Assembly: GCA_003660635.1 (NCBI GenBank)
Contig: QMUP01000011.1
Location: forward strand, 1 to 12,135
Reading direction: 5' to 3'
DNA from: Candidatus Wolframiiraptor sp.
GTDB lineage: Archaea; Thermoproteota; Nitrososphaeria_A; Caldarchaeales; Wolframiiraptoraceae
Length of the DNA: 12,135 nt
Shown: piece after piece, positions 5,579-12,135 of the stretch
How the letters are laid out: every line of letters begins with the position of its first letter
Position numbering within the stretch: position 1 is the first letter of the stretch
Notes under the pieces: generated by a model
What the model was told of the DNA's origin: nothing
Seen by the model: the letters and a program-made list of their open reading frames with translations, nothing else
Databases searched by the model: none
Position numbers and translations under genes: made by a program

Positions 5579-6857
5579 ATCTTTTACCGCTCAGTCTCTC
5601 TAACTCCTTAGTAAGTTGATCAATTCCATATTGTGCCACAAATCCGGCAAAATATCCCGCAGCAGATAATGCATTGAATGGCTTTATGCCTCGGGCCATT
5701 AAGAAGAGCGTTATGGCTATCAGGGCCGCGACGCCTTCCTCGTTAAGCGGTCGATTGACCCAACTCATCTGCCATCTAGAGTCTCCGATTAGCAAGTCGG
5801 ATTTCTCGCCGAGTATGTAGATTGCCCCTTCGATTTCCGACGCCTTCCTCGTTAATATGCGATGTCTCTTGATGAAGTGGTCCTCAAAATCTATTCCAAA
5901 CCTTTGTCTGGCCTCTCCTAGATCGATTATTGAAGCGGTTAATGGTGATCCATTGAGGAACCCGAGTGCCAGTACCCCGGAGGCTTCGTTAATGGATTTT
6001 CCAAGCTCTAAGCGTTTTCCGAGGTAAACTACCTCCCCCTGTACCGCGCCGCCCACCCTGTGCTGTACACCTAGGGCTGACAGAAGTTTAATCACGCGAT
6101 CATCGAGATCATCTAAGAGAATTACATCGAGGATTTCGTCCCGGGCCGAGCGGAGCGCTTGCCTCGCGTTTCCCGGCCCCATAACGATTTCTGCTTCAGG
6201 CGGGATTCCAATCGGCGCGATCACGACTTCGCCGCAGTAATCGGCTGCTGTAGGCATACCGAGCTTCGGCCTGTGGAAAGTCACTGTTATATTCGCGTTA
6301 ACGGCGAGATCTGTTACCTCTCCGGTATCGGGATTTACGCCGGATGGTATGTCTACGGAAATTTTCAGCGCCTTGGCGGAGTTAATTAATTGGATGACGG
6401 ACCTCCACGGTTCCCGAATAGCGCCTCTTATTCCGGTTCCAAAGATAGCGTCGACCACGACATCGGCGGATTCGACTTGATCTCTTATTCGATCGAGATC
6501 GCCAACTTCCTTCACGATATGCAATTTCACGGACTCCTTCATTGATCGAATTATCTCGAAGTTCCTCTTCGCCTCAGCTGTCCTTATTCTATTTGGGTCG
6601 CCGATTAAAATCACGGCGACATCGGCTCCTAATCCGGCGGCGTGTCTCGCTGCCACAAAGCCGTCTCCGCCATTATTCCCCGTGCCGCAAAAAACCACCA
6701 TCTTTCGCCTCGATAGACCGCCGAGCCATTGGTACGCTATTCTCGCAACCCAGGCCCCCGCGTTCTCCATGAGGAGATCTCTCGGAATTCCCAGCCATTC
6801 CGCGTTTTCATCTATTGCCGACATCTCAGAAGACGATATTCCTCCCCAGCCCTCCAA
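5577..6857 (-). CDS. nnrE: NAD(P)H-hydrate epimerase with a reduced, motif-less dehydratase-like domain
   Basis: Residues 1 to about 222 are a full YjeF_N epimerase domain, which interconverts R- and S-NAD(P)HX, the damaged hydrated cofactors. Motifs: LMENAG (29-34), CGTGNNGGDGFVAARH (57-72), DAIFGTG (136-142), VDIPSGVNPDTG (168-179), TFHRPKLG (193-200). In archaea and bacteria this domain is often fused to an ADP/ATP-dependent dehydratase (NnrD) of ribokinase fold. Here IGIPPEAEIVMGPGN (217-230), RILTRKASEIE (333-343) and a tail GIKPFNALSAAGYFAGFVAQYG (390-411) align by eye with NnrD landmarks. However, the N-HKGDxGR/GGS region and the N-x-GMxTGGTGD loop with its catalytic Asp are missing, and the half is about 195 residues instead of roughly 280. 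The start TTG is chosen because GAGGTG lies 7 nt upstream and the family's usual N-terminus begins just after it; the first ATG (codon 12) would cut into the domain. The gene is last in the minus-strand run. Confidence 0.9.
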   Translation of the reverse strand: MEGWGGISSSEMSAIDENAEWLGIPRDLLMENAGAWVARIAYQWLGGLSRRKMVVFCGTGNNGGDGFVAARHAAGLGADVAVILIGDPNRIRTAEAKRNFEIIRSMKESVKLHIVKEVGDLDRIRDQVESADVVVDAIFGTGIRGAIREPWRSVIQLINSAKALKISVDIPSGVNPDTGEVTDLAVNANITVTFHRPKLGMPTAADYCGEVVIAPIGIPPEAEIVMGPGNARQALRSARDEILDVILLDDLDDRVIKLLSALGVQHRVGGAVQGEVVYLGKRLELGKSINEASGVLALGFLNGSPLTASIIDLGEARQRFGIDFEDHFIKRHRILTRKASEIEGAIYILGEKSDLLIGDSRWQMSWVNRPLNEEGVAALIAITLFLMARGIKPFNALSAAGYFAGFVAQYGIDQLTKELERLSGKR

Positions 6858-6870
6858 TCTCCGACACCTC
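6858..6870 (-). promoter_or_regulatory. Shine-Dalgarno site fixing the TTG start of nnrE
   Basis: GAGGTG (6870-6865 on the minus strand) with a 7-nt spacer to TTG at 6857. The same GGTG-type site with an identical spacer precedes the pgk ATG, which supports the non-ATG start. Confidence 0.65.
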
Positions 6871-6915
6871 AGATTACCTAGCTAGCCGGGACTATAACTC
6901 TTCTCAGTCTTTTGG

Positions 6916-6921
6916 TTTAAA
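6916..6921 (-). promoter_or_regulatory. possible TATA element for nnrE
   Basis: TTTAAA (minus strand, in GATTTAAACC) overlaps the TAA stop of the DUF996-like gene. Transcription starting about 25 nt downstream would give a leader of about 35 nt containing the GAGGTG site. The gene may also be read through from upstream. Confidence 0.3.
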
Positions 6922-7576
6922 TCGATGTCTCCGGATTCTGGGAGAGTTCCTCCGCTTCGGGGATCGTGAAGAAAGCCACGATCGAGAATATGGTCGATAG
7001 CAGGGCGATGATCGCCACTATTATAATCGGCCAGAAAAGCGACAGAATTGACGTGAAAACCGATGGACCCGGAGCTGTGGTCGCTAAAACCGCCAGATTG
7101 GCCGCAGACATTATGATGAGCGGGATGGAGATTGCAGCGGCCACGATCGAGAATATCCTGAACCATCCTGCGAGCTTGAACCAAGTGTTGTCGAAGATCT
7201 TTCCAGCTCGAAAGTGAGAGATTATCTCTAAAATCGCCTCGACTATCGCTATTCCGGCCAGAATTAACCCCATTATCGCGAAGCCCGTTAGATGGCTTAG
7301 GTTCTCGAAGAATTGGAGAGGGGGTCTACTCGTCGTCGGTTCCGACGTTAATAGGGCCAAACTAGGTAGCATTGCCAGAATTAATGCGAAGAAGCTCACT
7401 CCCAAGGCGAAGGTTATTATCATCAGTATGCCTGTGGCCGTGAAGATCTTTTCCCGGGTATCTCGGCCCATAAGAATCCACGCTATCGCGGCAACTATCA
7501 ACGCTACCACGTTTACATAGGGGATGAAGGAGAGGAGATAGCCTATCCCACCGACCCACTTATACGACTTCGTCAC
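6917..7576 (-). CDS. DUF996-like polytopic membrane protein
   Basis: 219 aa, of unknown function. The N-terminus YKWVGGIGYLLSFIPYVNVVALIVAAIAW and a later segment (FRAGKIFDNTWFKLAGWFRIFSIVAA... ending FFTIPE) recall the archaeal DUF996 family: a GGIG and IPYV start, a central loop with K-x-F/T-x-x-x-x-F-K-x-A-G, and a final helix ending in hydrophobic-x-x-P. About five membrane segments are visible: roughly 8-36, 44-70, 96-118, 133-168 and 175-207. The start is GTG with no Shine-Dalgarno, but a TATA element lies 28 nt upstream, so a leaderless transcript is likely. It sits 36 bp downstream of the VTT/DedA gene and 59 bp upstream of nnrE. The family assignment is from memory of the pattern, not from alignment. 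Confidence 0.65.
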   Translation of the reverse strand: MTKSYKWVGGIGYLLSFIPYVNVVALIVAAIAWILMGRDTREKIFTATGILMIITFALGVSFFALILAMLPSLALLTSEPTTSRPPLQFFENLSHLTGFAIMGLILAGIAIVEAILEIISHFRAGKIFDNTWFKLAGWFRIFSIVAAAISIPLIIMSAANLAVLATTAPGPSVFTSILSLFWPIIIVAIIALLSTIFSIVAFFTIPEAEELSQNPETSI

Positions 7577-7601
7577 GGCACATATCTTCGGGCTCTTTTC
7601 A

Positions 7602-7609
7602 CTTAAATA
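7602..7609 (-). promoter_or_regulatory. TATA element giving a leaderless DUF996-like transcript
   Basis: The minus strand reads CTATTTAAGT, centred about 28 nt before the GTG at 7576, which places transcription start at the start codon. It fills most of the 36-bp gap after the VTT gene. Confidence 0.55.
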
Positions 7610-7612
7610 GCT

Positions 7613-8266
7613 TCACTTCCGGTTCCCGGGGAGAATGGATTTAAACATAACCCTAAACGCGGACATCACACCTCGGGTTCGCGCCTCTTCCACGACTTCT
7701 TCCCAATCTATCCTTAACAAGACTATCGTAATTATCATCATGGCTATTACCGCGATGATCGTCGCGGCGAATCCACCCTCTCTCCCCAAGAACAGCCCCG
7801 CCAAATCGAAGTATAATCTACCAGTGTATGCAACTATCCAAGATAGGACGATTTTCCCCAACATATTCGCGAGCATAAACTTCGCGATATTCAGGCCTGT
7901 TAATCCCACTGGGATATAGATTACGTCATCTGGAAGAGGCGTCAATGCGAAGAGAAAGACCGCCAATGCACCGTATTTTCCAATGGCTTTTCCAAGCACG
8001 GTCATCTTCTTCCGCCTCTCCTCGCCCAGAAATCTCCTCCCAACCCTCCCCAGGCCATAGGAGGTCAGCTTTCCAACCGCGCCGCCTACGCCGGCGACCA
8101 CGCCTAAGAGTAGGGGGTCCAGCGTTTTAGCCATGAGAACTATGGGCATAAGATATGGAACTGGGAGGAAGGGTATCAAGCTGCCTAGAACAGATATTAG
8201 GAAAGCTCCTAGGTAGCCATAGGCTTGAAGGAGGGCGAAGAGTGATCCGTAGAAATCTTCCGCCAT
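7613..8266 (-). CDS. VTT-domain (DedA/SNARE-associated) membrane protein
   Basis: 217 aa with the hallmarks of the VTT domain. There is an N-terminal reentrant-type hydrophobic stretch with prolines (SLIPFLPVPYLMPIVLM, 29-45), the glycine-rich GVVAGVGGAVGKLTSYGLGRVGRRFLG (55-81), and a second half-site FALTPLPDDVIYIPVGLTGLNIAKF (106-130). A further membrane helix (167-184) precedes a cytoplasmic basic tail. VTT/DedA proteins are thought to scramble or transport lipids such as polyprenyl carriers, or to support membrane energetics; the substrate here is unknown. Start is ATG, preceded by GGGAG only 2 nt away, a poor Shine-Dalgarno spacing. The gap to the upstream cyclotransferase-like gene is 36 bp, so they are likely co-transcribed. 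Confidence 0.8.
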   Translation of the reverse strand: MAEDFYGSLFALLQAYGYLGAFLISVLGSLIPFLPVPYLMPIVLMAKTLDPLLLGVVAGVGGAVGKLTSYGLGRVGRRFLGEERRKKMTVLGKAIGKYGALAVFLFALTPLPDDVIYIPVGLTGLNIAKFMLANMLGKIVLSWIVAYTGRLYFDLAGLFLGREGGFAATIIAVIAMMIITIVLLRIDWEEVVEEARTRGVMSAFRVMFKSILPGNRK

Positions 8267-8302
8267 CGCTCCCTATCGACAATAACGTTATCTTTGGTAG
8301 AA

Positions 8303-8764
8303 TTAAGGCATTGTGGATCCGGCAGCTCTACGGATAGTCTTTAATGCTTCCTCGCCGAGGTTATGTTGCCTGGCCCCCTTAAGCATGGCGCTTACATACT
8401 CTTTAGAGGGATAGACCGGGGCTTTCCTGGGATTTATGGCCACGTGGGTTATGGCCTTTACTCTTCCAACACCCTCTACCTCTAACTCAACGCTTCGACG
8501 CATGGCCCTTTGCGGGACGCCCTCGAATTTATCGAGTTCTTTTAACTGTTCCGGATCTATTTTATACGCGACGCCGTAGACTTTTGATGATTCATCCTCC
8601 TCTAGATTAGCTACGCCTCCCTTCCAGCTCGTGGAATACGCGTCAAAGACTAGTCTAAACCCCTTTAGCTCTGCCCTACGCGAATCTACCCAATTCTTTA
8701 TGCAACGCTTCATCAGAGATTTGTTCATAGACCATCCATAAGCAAAGTACCAGATCTCAGTCAT
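8303..8764 (-). CDS. gamma-glutamylcyclotransferase-like (AIG2/GGCT fold) protein
   Basis: 153 aa. The fold is indicated by YFAYGWSMN (6-14, where the family usually has YG-S-N-M), the hydrophobic strand KGFRLVFDAYS, GVAYKID (64-70), KFEGVPQ with the probable catalytic Glu81, and PSKEYVSAMLKGARQHNL (119-136), a typical C-terminal helix. Enzymes of this fold release 5-oxoproline from gamma-glutamyl amines or peptides. The S-N to W-S change in the substrate-binding loop may alter specificity, and archaeal members have no agreed substrate, so the enzymatic label is provisional. It is first in the minus-strand run 8764-5577 and has its own TATA element about 32 nt upstream with essentially no leader. 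Confidence 0.8.
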   Translation of the reverse strand: MTEIWYFAYGWSMNKSLMKRCIKNWVDSRRAELKGFRLVFDAYSTSWKGGVANLEEDESSKVYGVAYKIDPEQLKELDKFEGVPQRAMRRSVELEVEGVGRVKAITHVAINPRKAPVYPSKEYVSAMLKGARQHNLGEEALKTIRRAAGSTMP

Positions 8765-8790
8765 TTTCCACGCATAAATGGAGATGCCAT

Positions 8791-8799
8791 CTATATAAT
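8791..8799 (-). promoter_or_regulatory. TATA element of the cyclotransferase-like gene / operon
   Basis: The minus strand reads AATTATATAG, centred about 32 nt before the ATG at 8764. It is divergent to the plus-strand TATA at 8831-8838; the 97-bp gap between the two genes holds both. Confidence 0.55.
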
Positions 8800-8830
8800 T
8801 CTAAAAGTTCGGATACGTGATTTAGATGGC

Positions 8831-8838
8831 TTAAATAT
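8831..8838 (+). promoter_or_regulatory. TATA element of the GT-C-like membrane protein
   Basis: TTAAATAT (in GGCTTAAATATGG) is centred about 28 nt before the ATG at 8862, indicating a leaderless transcript. This distance also favours the ATG at 8862 over the out-of-frame ATG at 8858. Confidence 0.6.
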
Positions 8839-8861
8839 GGATTAACCGTTAGCACGTATGT

Positions 8862-10157
8862 ATGAAGCAGACCTCGATACACGCCATTTGCGCGGCAATA
8901 TCCTTTCTTTTCGCATTCGTGATAATTCTCATGATCCTGCTCAGGTATCCGATCATGTATGGAATTGATGGGCCCTATTATTTAATTCAGATGAGGCACC
9001 TCGTCTCGGATGGTGTGATAAAATATCCTGACCCACCGTTAACCTACTACATGTTAGCACCTTTCTACATCCTCTCGGCAGATAAGAATCTCGGGTTAAA
9101 GATGGCTGTGGCATTCTATGGCGGTTTAACAGCCTTTGTATTGTATGCGGCTTTTAGGAGTTTTGGAGATCTCAGCGGACTCGCTGCATCACTTACATTT
9201 ATCCTCTCTCCATTCACTCTTAGGCTGCTTAACGACTTCATCAAAAATTACGTAAGCCTACTATTCATAGCGATTTTCATATACACATTCTTAAACGTCA
9301 AAAAACGAAGGCATGCTATCATTTATTCATCACTCGCGGTTATCGCCTCCGCCATCTCTCATGTGTTAACCTTTGGGGTTTTCGCGACATACTCGCTCCT
9401 AATCTTCATTTTTTGTCAACTTAAGAGAGAGTATGGAGTTGAGAGGGATGCGGCCGCCTCCGCGGTGGTGACGTCATTTTTGATCTTGATCTTGGCGTTA
9501 ACCGTAGCCCCGCAGATCGTCGGATATGATACCCGAAAACTTCTTAGTTTTGTTGAAAACCCCTTCGATCACGGATGGGAGAAAGCGCATTTCACCAACT
9601 TCGCTGCGAGCCTCGTTATCGGATTTGCTGGGATCGCGTACTCGCTAAAACACCGAGGAGCCGCAGAACTCTCTATGGCTTCGGGGGTCTCGCTGATATT
9701 AGTGAATCTTCCGATAATAGGTAGCGCCTGGCTCTTCAGATTCAGTTTAATGACCTCGATTCTAGTTCCCCCGATCGCCGCCGTGATCATCGGAGAAGTC
9801 AACGAGTCGAGTAAGTTCATGGTGTTCACGCTCGTGACGGGTCTAATGTTAATGACCATGCTGCCCGCTGTCTCCATGCTTAAGCCGAGTATAACGATGA
9901 GAGATTATGAAGAACTCCGCGACAACCTTCCGAAATATGTTCCCCCTGGATCGACGCTGGTGATACCAGACACGAAGGTGAGGTATTGGGTTGAGGCACT
10001 CCACGAAGAAATATATGAGATCGTTAAGTTGCCCCCGCGACCCCCGCAACCTGGTACCTATCTAGTTTTAAAGAAGCCTGTGCCACCTGGTAGGGAACCG
10101 CCCCACGGCGAAGTAGTCCTAGATGGTGACTACATACGCGTACTCAAGTTGAGGTAA
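8862..10157 (+). CDS. polytopic membrane protein, probable GT-C-type glycosyltransferase-like
   Basis: 431 aa with about ten membrane helices: a first helix at 7-28, many between about 78 and 337, and a soluble C-terminal part (about 345-431) rich in Pro. The first external loop reads YGIDGPYYLIQMRHLVSDGVIKYPDPPLTYY (33-63). An Asp after helix 1 (D36), followed by aromatic residues, a helix and a Y-P-D-P-P segment, is the arrangement seen in GT-C lipid-linked sugar transferases (PMT/ArnT/Alg type), where the Asp serves in catalysis. Such enzymes take sugars from polyprenyl-phosphate carriers outside the cell. The C-terminal domain contains LPKYVPPGSTLVIPD and TYLVLKKP, suggesting a small beta-rich exoplasmic domain (inference). 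A non-enzymatic polytopic protein remains possible. Confidence 0.6.
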   Translation: MKQTSIHAICAAISFLFAFVIILMILLRYPIMYGIDGPYYLIQMRHLVSDGVIKYPDPPLTYYMLAPFYILSADKNLGLKMAVAFYGGLTAFVLYAAFRSFGDLSGLAASLTFILSPFTLRLLNDFIKNYVSLLFIAIFIYTFLNVKKRRHAIIYSSLAVIASAISHVLTFGVFATYSLLIFIFCQLKREYGVERDAAASAVVTSFLILILALTVAPQIVGYDTRKLLSFVENPFDHGWEKAHFTNFAASLVIGFAGIAYSLKHRGAAELSMASGVSLILVNLPIIGSAWLFRFSLMTSILVPPIAAVIIGEVNESSKFMVFTLVTGLMLMTMLPAVSMLKPSITMRDYEELRDNLPKYVPPGSTLVIPDTKVRYWVEALHEEIYEIVKLPPRPPQPGTYLVLKKPVPPGREPPHGEVVLDGDYIRVLKLR

Positions 10158-10170
10158 AAATATGGGTGTT

Positions 10171-11397
10171 TTATCCGCGTTTTAGGATCTCCACTCCCGG
10201 CATGGTTTTTCCTGATAGGTAGTGGATTAACGCGCCTCCAGCGAGACTTACGTAGGAGAAGTCATCTATTTTGAGGCCGACGAGTTTTATGGCCGTAGAT
10301 GAATCTCCTCCGCCGATTAAAGTGAAGGCCTTCGATTCCGCAAGCGCACTATAGATCTCACGTGTCCCCTTCCTGAACTCTTCATGTTCATAGGCTCCAG
10401 CCGGTCCCTTAACTATTATCGCATCCTCCGGCGTCGCCGATGTTATCAGCTTTCTGTAAAGCGCCGCCGTCTCGCTTCCAATATCCATTATGGGGCCCGG
10501 GGCGGGTAATTCCTCGATCTTTACTTCAGCCCGTTTACCGTCGGCCTCATATGCCACGTCGATTGGTTTGTATAGCCTCTCCCCGAGTTTTTCGCTCAGC
10601 TCCCCGGCTTTCTCGACGAATTCATCGAATTTTTTCTTCTTGATGTATTCGAGGCTTGGGGCGCCTAGATCCCTTCCCTCGGCCATTAGGAAGAGTTGGC
10701 CTAGGATCCCGGCCGTGAGGAGGAGCTTGATCTCGGGTTTACCTCTTTTGAGAATGGCCTCTATGACGGAGATGCAGTCCTTCGGCTTGTTACCTCCCAT
10801 GAACAAGATTATCTTATCCCGCTTCTCCAATAGCTCGCTGAGGGCCTCTAACTCTTTCTCCATGACCCTTCCGGCGATTACGGGGAGGACGGCGGCGAAA
10901 CCAACTATAGAGGCATGGGATCTATGTGCCACGGAAAAGGCGTCGAGGATGAATAGGTCGGCGAGCTTGGAGAGCTTTGATACCAGCGCACCTTTCGCGT
11001 GTTCTTCCGGACTCGCCTCTATGGTTTCTTCATCTAAGGTTCTCACGTTTTCTAGGAGCACTATCTCGCCTTCCTTCAGATCCTTTATCGCCTTCTCTGC
11101 TTCATCACCTAGCAGGTCGGGGACATATTTTACAGGCTTTCCAACATGCTTCGAGAGTAGGTCGGCGTGCTGTTTCAGAGGTAAAAAGTCCGAGCCCCCC
11201 TTTCTTCCCTGATGAGCCAAGACAACGACCTTCGCGCCCTTATCGGATAGCTCGCGAAGCGTCTTCGCATGTGCCTGAATTCTCTCATTATCTTGTATTC
11301 TCCCCGTCTCGGGATCTATCGGCGAATTAATATCAACCCTTACAATTACCGTCTTACCACTAATATCTACATCATCCAAAGTCTTGTAAAACTTCAT
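10171..11397 (-). CDS. pgk: phosphoglycerate kinase, archaeal type
   Basis: 408 aa, full length. It transfers phosphate between 1,3-bisphosphoglycerate and ADP in glycolysis/gluconeogenesis, in the cytoplasm. N-domain substrate residues are visible in RVDINSP (20-26), R39 (DNERIQAH), HQGR (62-65), ENVR (R119) and AHRSH (R159). The hinge and C-domain nucleotide site show FMGGNKPKD (199-207; many homologues have GGAK), PGPIMDIGSETA (300-311) and GGGDSSTA (362-369). The archaeal signature is RVDINSP with an ETGRI-x-D segment in place of the bacterial RVDFNVP. The start ATG is supported by AAGGTG with a 7-nt spacer and a TATA element 39 nt upstream. It ends 13 bp from the stop of the convergent GT-C-like gene. 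No other glycolytic gene is in the window. Confidence 0.97.
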   Translation of the reverse strand: MKFYKTLDDVDISGKTVIVRVDINSPIDPETGRIQDNERIQAHAKTLRELSDKGAKVVVLAHQGRKGGSDFLPLKQHADLLSKHVGKPVKYVPDLLGDEAEKAIKDLKEGEIVLLENVRTLDEETIEASPEEHAKGALVSKLSKLADLFILDAFSVAHRSHASIVGFAAVLPVIAGRVMEKELEALSELLEKRDKIILFMGGNKPKDCISVIEAILKRGKPEIKLLLTAGILGQLFLMAEGRDLGAPSLEYIKKKKFDEFVEKAGELSEKLGERLYKPIDVAYEADGKRAEVKIEELPAPGPIMDIGSETAALYRKLITSATPEDAIIVKGPAGAYEHEEFRKGTREIYSALAESKAFTLIGGGDSSTAIKLVGLKIDDFSYVSLAGGALIHYLSGKTMPGVEILKRG

Positions 11398-11440
11398 GGA
11401 GAAGCACCTTAAGACAAAATCCGAAAACGCGTTATATGTC
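11398..11440 (-). promoter_or_regulatory. pgk promoter and Shine-Dalgarno
   Basis: On the minus strand, GACATATAAC (11440-11431) is a TATA candidate about 39 nt before the ATG. AAGGTG (11410-11405) lies in the short predicted leader with a 7-nt spacer to the ATG, so this is a leadered transcript, unlike its divergent neighbour. Confidence 0.55.
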
Positions 11441-11490
11441 TATTTCGGGAGCCGGTATCACTCGGCGGCCACCAGTCCCCTCACGAGCAC

Positions 11491-11503
11491 TTATATATAA
11501 TAA
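11491..11503 (+). promoter_or_regulatory. strong TATA box of the Gfo/Idh/MocA gene
   Basis: TTATATATAATAA, centred about 27 nt before the ATG at 11522, fits a leaderless transcript. The 124-bp gap between the two divergent genes otherwise shows only a short GCCG...CGGC inverted repeat (about 11450-11468). Confidence 0.65.
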
Positions 11504-11521
11504 CCCGGAATCTATCCTAAT

Positions 11522-12135
11522 ATGAAGACCGTAAAGTTTGGCGTTGTGGGACTCGGATGGTTTGGGGAAAAATATGTCCAAATACTCTCAAAGCTCCCGC
11601 ACGTCGAACTCACGGCCGTGTGCTCTAGGAGACCTCAGCGGGCCAGGGAAGTAGCACAGCGCTATGGTGCTAAGAAATATTATACAAATTGGAATGACAT
11701 CGCAAAGGATCCGGAAATAGATGCAATAGGGGTCGTCACACACGTTCCAGATCATAAAGACCCTGTAATAGCCGCGGCGGAAGCCGGGAAACACGTCATC
11801 GTCGAGAAGCCGATAGCCGGAAATCTTAAAGATGCCGATGAGATGATCGCCGCGACTAGGAGAAATAACGTTCACTTCATGGTCGGCCACATACTCCGCT
11901 TCGAGACCCGGTATGCCCAGGCCAAGCAGCTGATCCAAGAGGGACGAATAGGAAAGATACTCTCAATCTATGCTAGGCGAAATATACCCGGCGCATTCGC
12001 TAGACCACACCTCCGATACGGATCGCCAATTCTACTGGACGCCATACACGACACGGACATAATGCTGTGGTACCTAGGGGACGGAGTTGACTCAGTTTAT
12101 GCCACTTGGATTCAAGTTACTGACGCGCCTAACCC
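11522..12135 (+). CDS. Gfo/Idh/MocA-family NAD(P)-dependent oxidoreductase, N-terminal part
   Basis: 204 codons are visible and the frame is open at the window end, so the C-terminus is missing. The N-terminal Rossmann motif is VKFGVVGLGWFGEKYV (4-19). The family motif EKP is in HVIVEKPIA (E95-P97), and GHILRF (122-127) and LLDAIHDTDIMLWYLG (171-186, with His176 and Asp179) match the substrate-pocket H-x-x-D region. Members oxidise or reduce sugars, inositols, amino-sugar nucleotides or biliverdin. The substrate cannot be told from this part; sugar or nucleotide-sugar conversion for surface glycans or carbon use is typical. Start is ATG directly downstream of a strong TATA box, without a Shine-Dalgarno. 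Confidence 0.93.
   Translation, partial: MKTVKFGVVGLGWFGEKYVQILSKLPHVELTAVCSRRPQRAREVAQRYGAKKYYTNWNDIAKDPEIDAIGVVTHVPDHKDPVIAAAEAGKHVIVEKPIAGNLKDADEMIAATRRNNVHFMVGHILRFETRYAQAKQLIQEGRIGKILSIYARRNIPGAFARPHLRYGSPILLDAIHDTDIMLWYLGDGVDSVYATWIQVTDAPN

Noticed and set aside
8858-8861. Alternative ATG at 8858 for the GT-C-like gene
   Set aside because: It is in a different frame from the 431-codon gene and opens no meaningful reading frame.
10490-11212. 240-codon open frame on the plus strand opposite pgk
   Set aside because: It is fully antisense to the well-supported phosphoglycerate kinase gene. Its Ser/Arg/Phe-rich composition is what the complement of Glu/Lys/Leu-rich codons yields, and it shows no domain or ribosome site.
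11398-11521. Possible tRNA or small RNA gene in the pgk upstream gap
   Set aside because: No cloverleaf or TTC-loop pattern; only two divergent TATA elements, a Shine-Dalgarno site and a 4-bp inverted repeat are visible.

Overview
The window looks like chromosomal DNA of a thermophilic archaeon, most likely of the Thermoproteota/TACK side (Bathyarchaeia-like or a related lineage). The exact lineage is inference. The evidence is an archaeal-type phosphoglycerate kinase, the tail of an archaeal A24 prepilin peptidase, a RAD55/KaiC-like ATPase beside an archaeo-eukaryotic primase (AEP) protein, and AT-rich TATA elements about 27-32 nt upstream of several start codons that have no Shine-Dalgarno site (leaderless pattern). 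AGA/AGG and ATA codons are frequent. Genes are tightly packed and no stretch over 300 bases lacks a gene. I see no tRNA, rRNA, CRISPR array, insertion sequence or integrase.

Layout. (1) 1-312, plus strand: C-terminus of a probable prepilin peptidase. It overlaps tail-to-tail by 4 nt with (2) a minus-strand pair, 1975 down to 309: a KaiC/RAD55-type ATPase whose stop codon overlaps the start of a compact PriS-like AEP protein (ATGA junction). (3) 2138-5524, plus strand: two cell-surface proteins. The first is a Thr-rich stalk with a C-terminal membrane anchor. The second has a signal anchor, a Thr-rich linker, an alpha/beta hydrolase domain, a Cys-rich DxD-type loop and a NodB-like barrel, then a second Thr-rich stalk whose last part and membrane anchor lie in the +1 frame. 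(4) 8764 down to 5577, minus strand: an operon-like run of gamma-glutamylcyclotransferase-like protein, VTT/DedA membrane protein, DUF996-like membrane protein, and an NAD(P)H-hydrate epimerase fused to a shrunken dehydratase-like domain. (5) 8862-10157, plus strand: a polytopic GT-C-like membrane protein. (6) 11397 down to 10171, minus strand: phosphoglycerate kinase. (7) 11522 to the window end, plus strand: start of a Gfo/Idh/MocA oxidoreductase.

How the parts fit. Pgk is core glycolysis/gluconeogenesis and the epimerase repairs damaged NAD(P)H. The prepilin peptidase, the Thr-rich surface proteins, the GT-C-like protein and the VTT protein all concern the envelope, so stretches of this region may serve surface structure and glycan handling (inference). 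The ATPase-AEP pair is a coupled two-gene nucleic-acid module of unknown job. The strongest leads are that ATPase-AEP pair, the two-enzyme surface protein with its frameshifted anchor, and the epimerase fusion whose dehydratase half has lost the catalytic glycine-rich loop.
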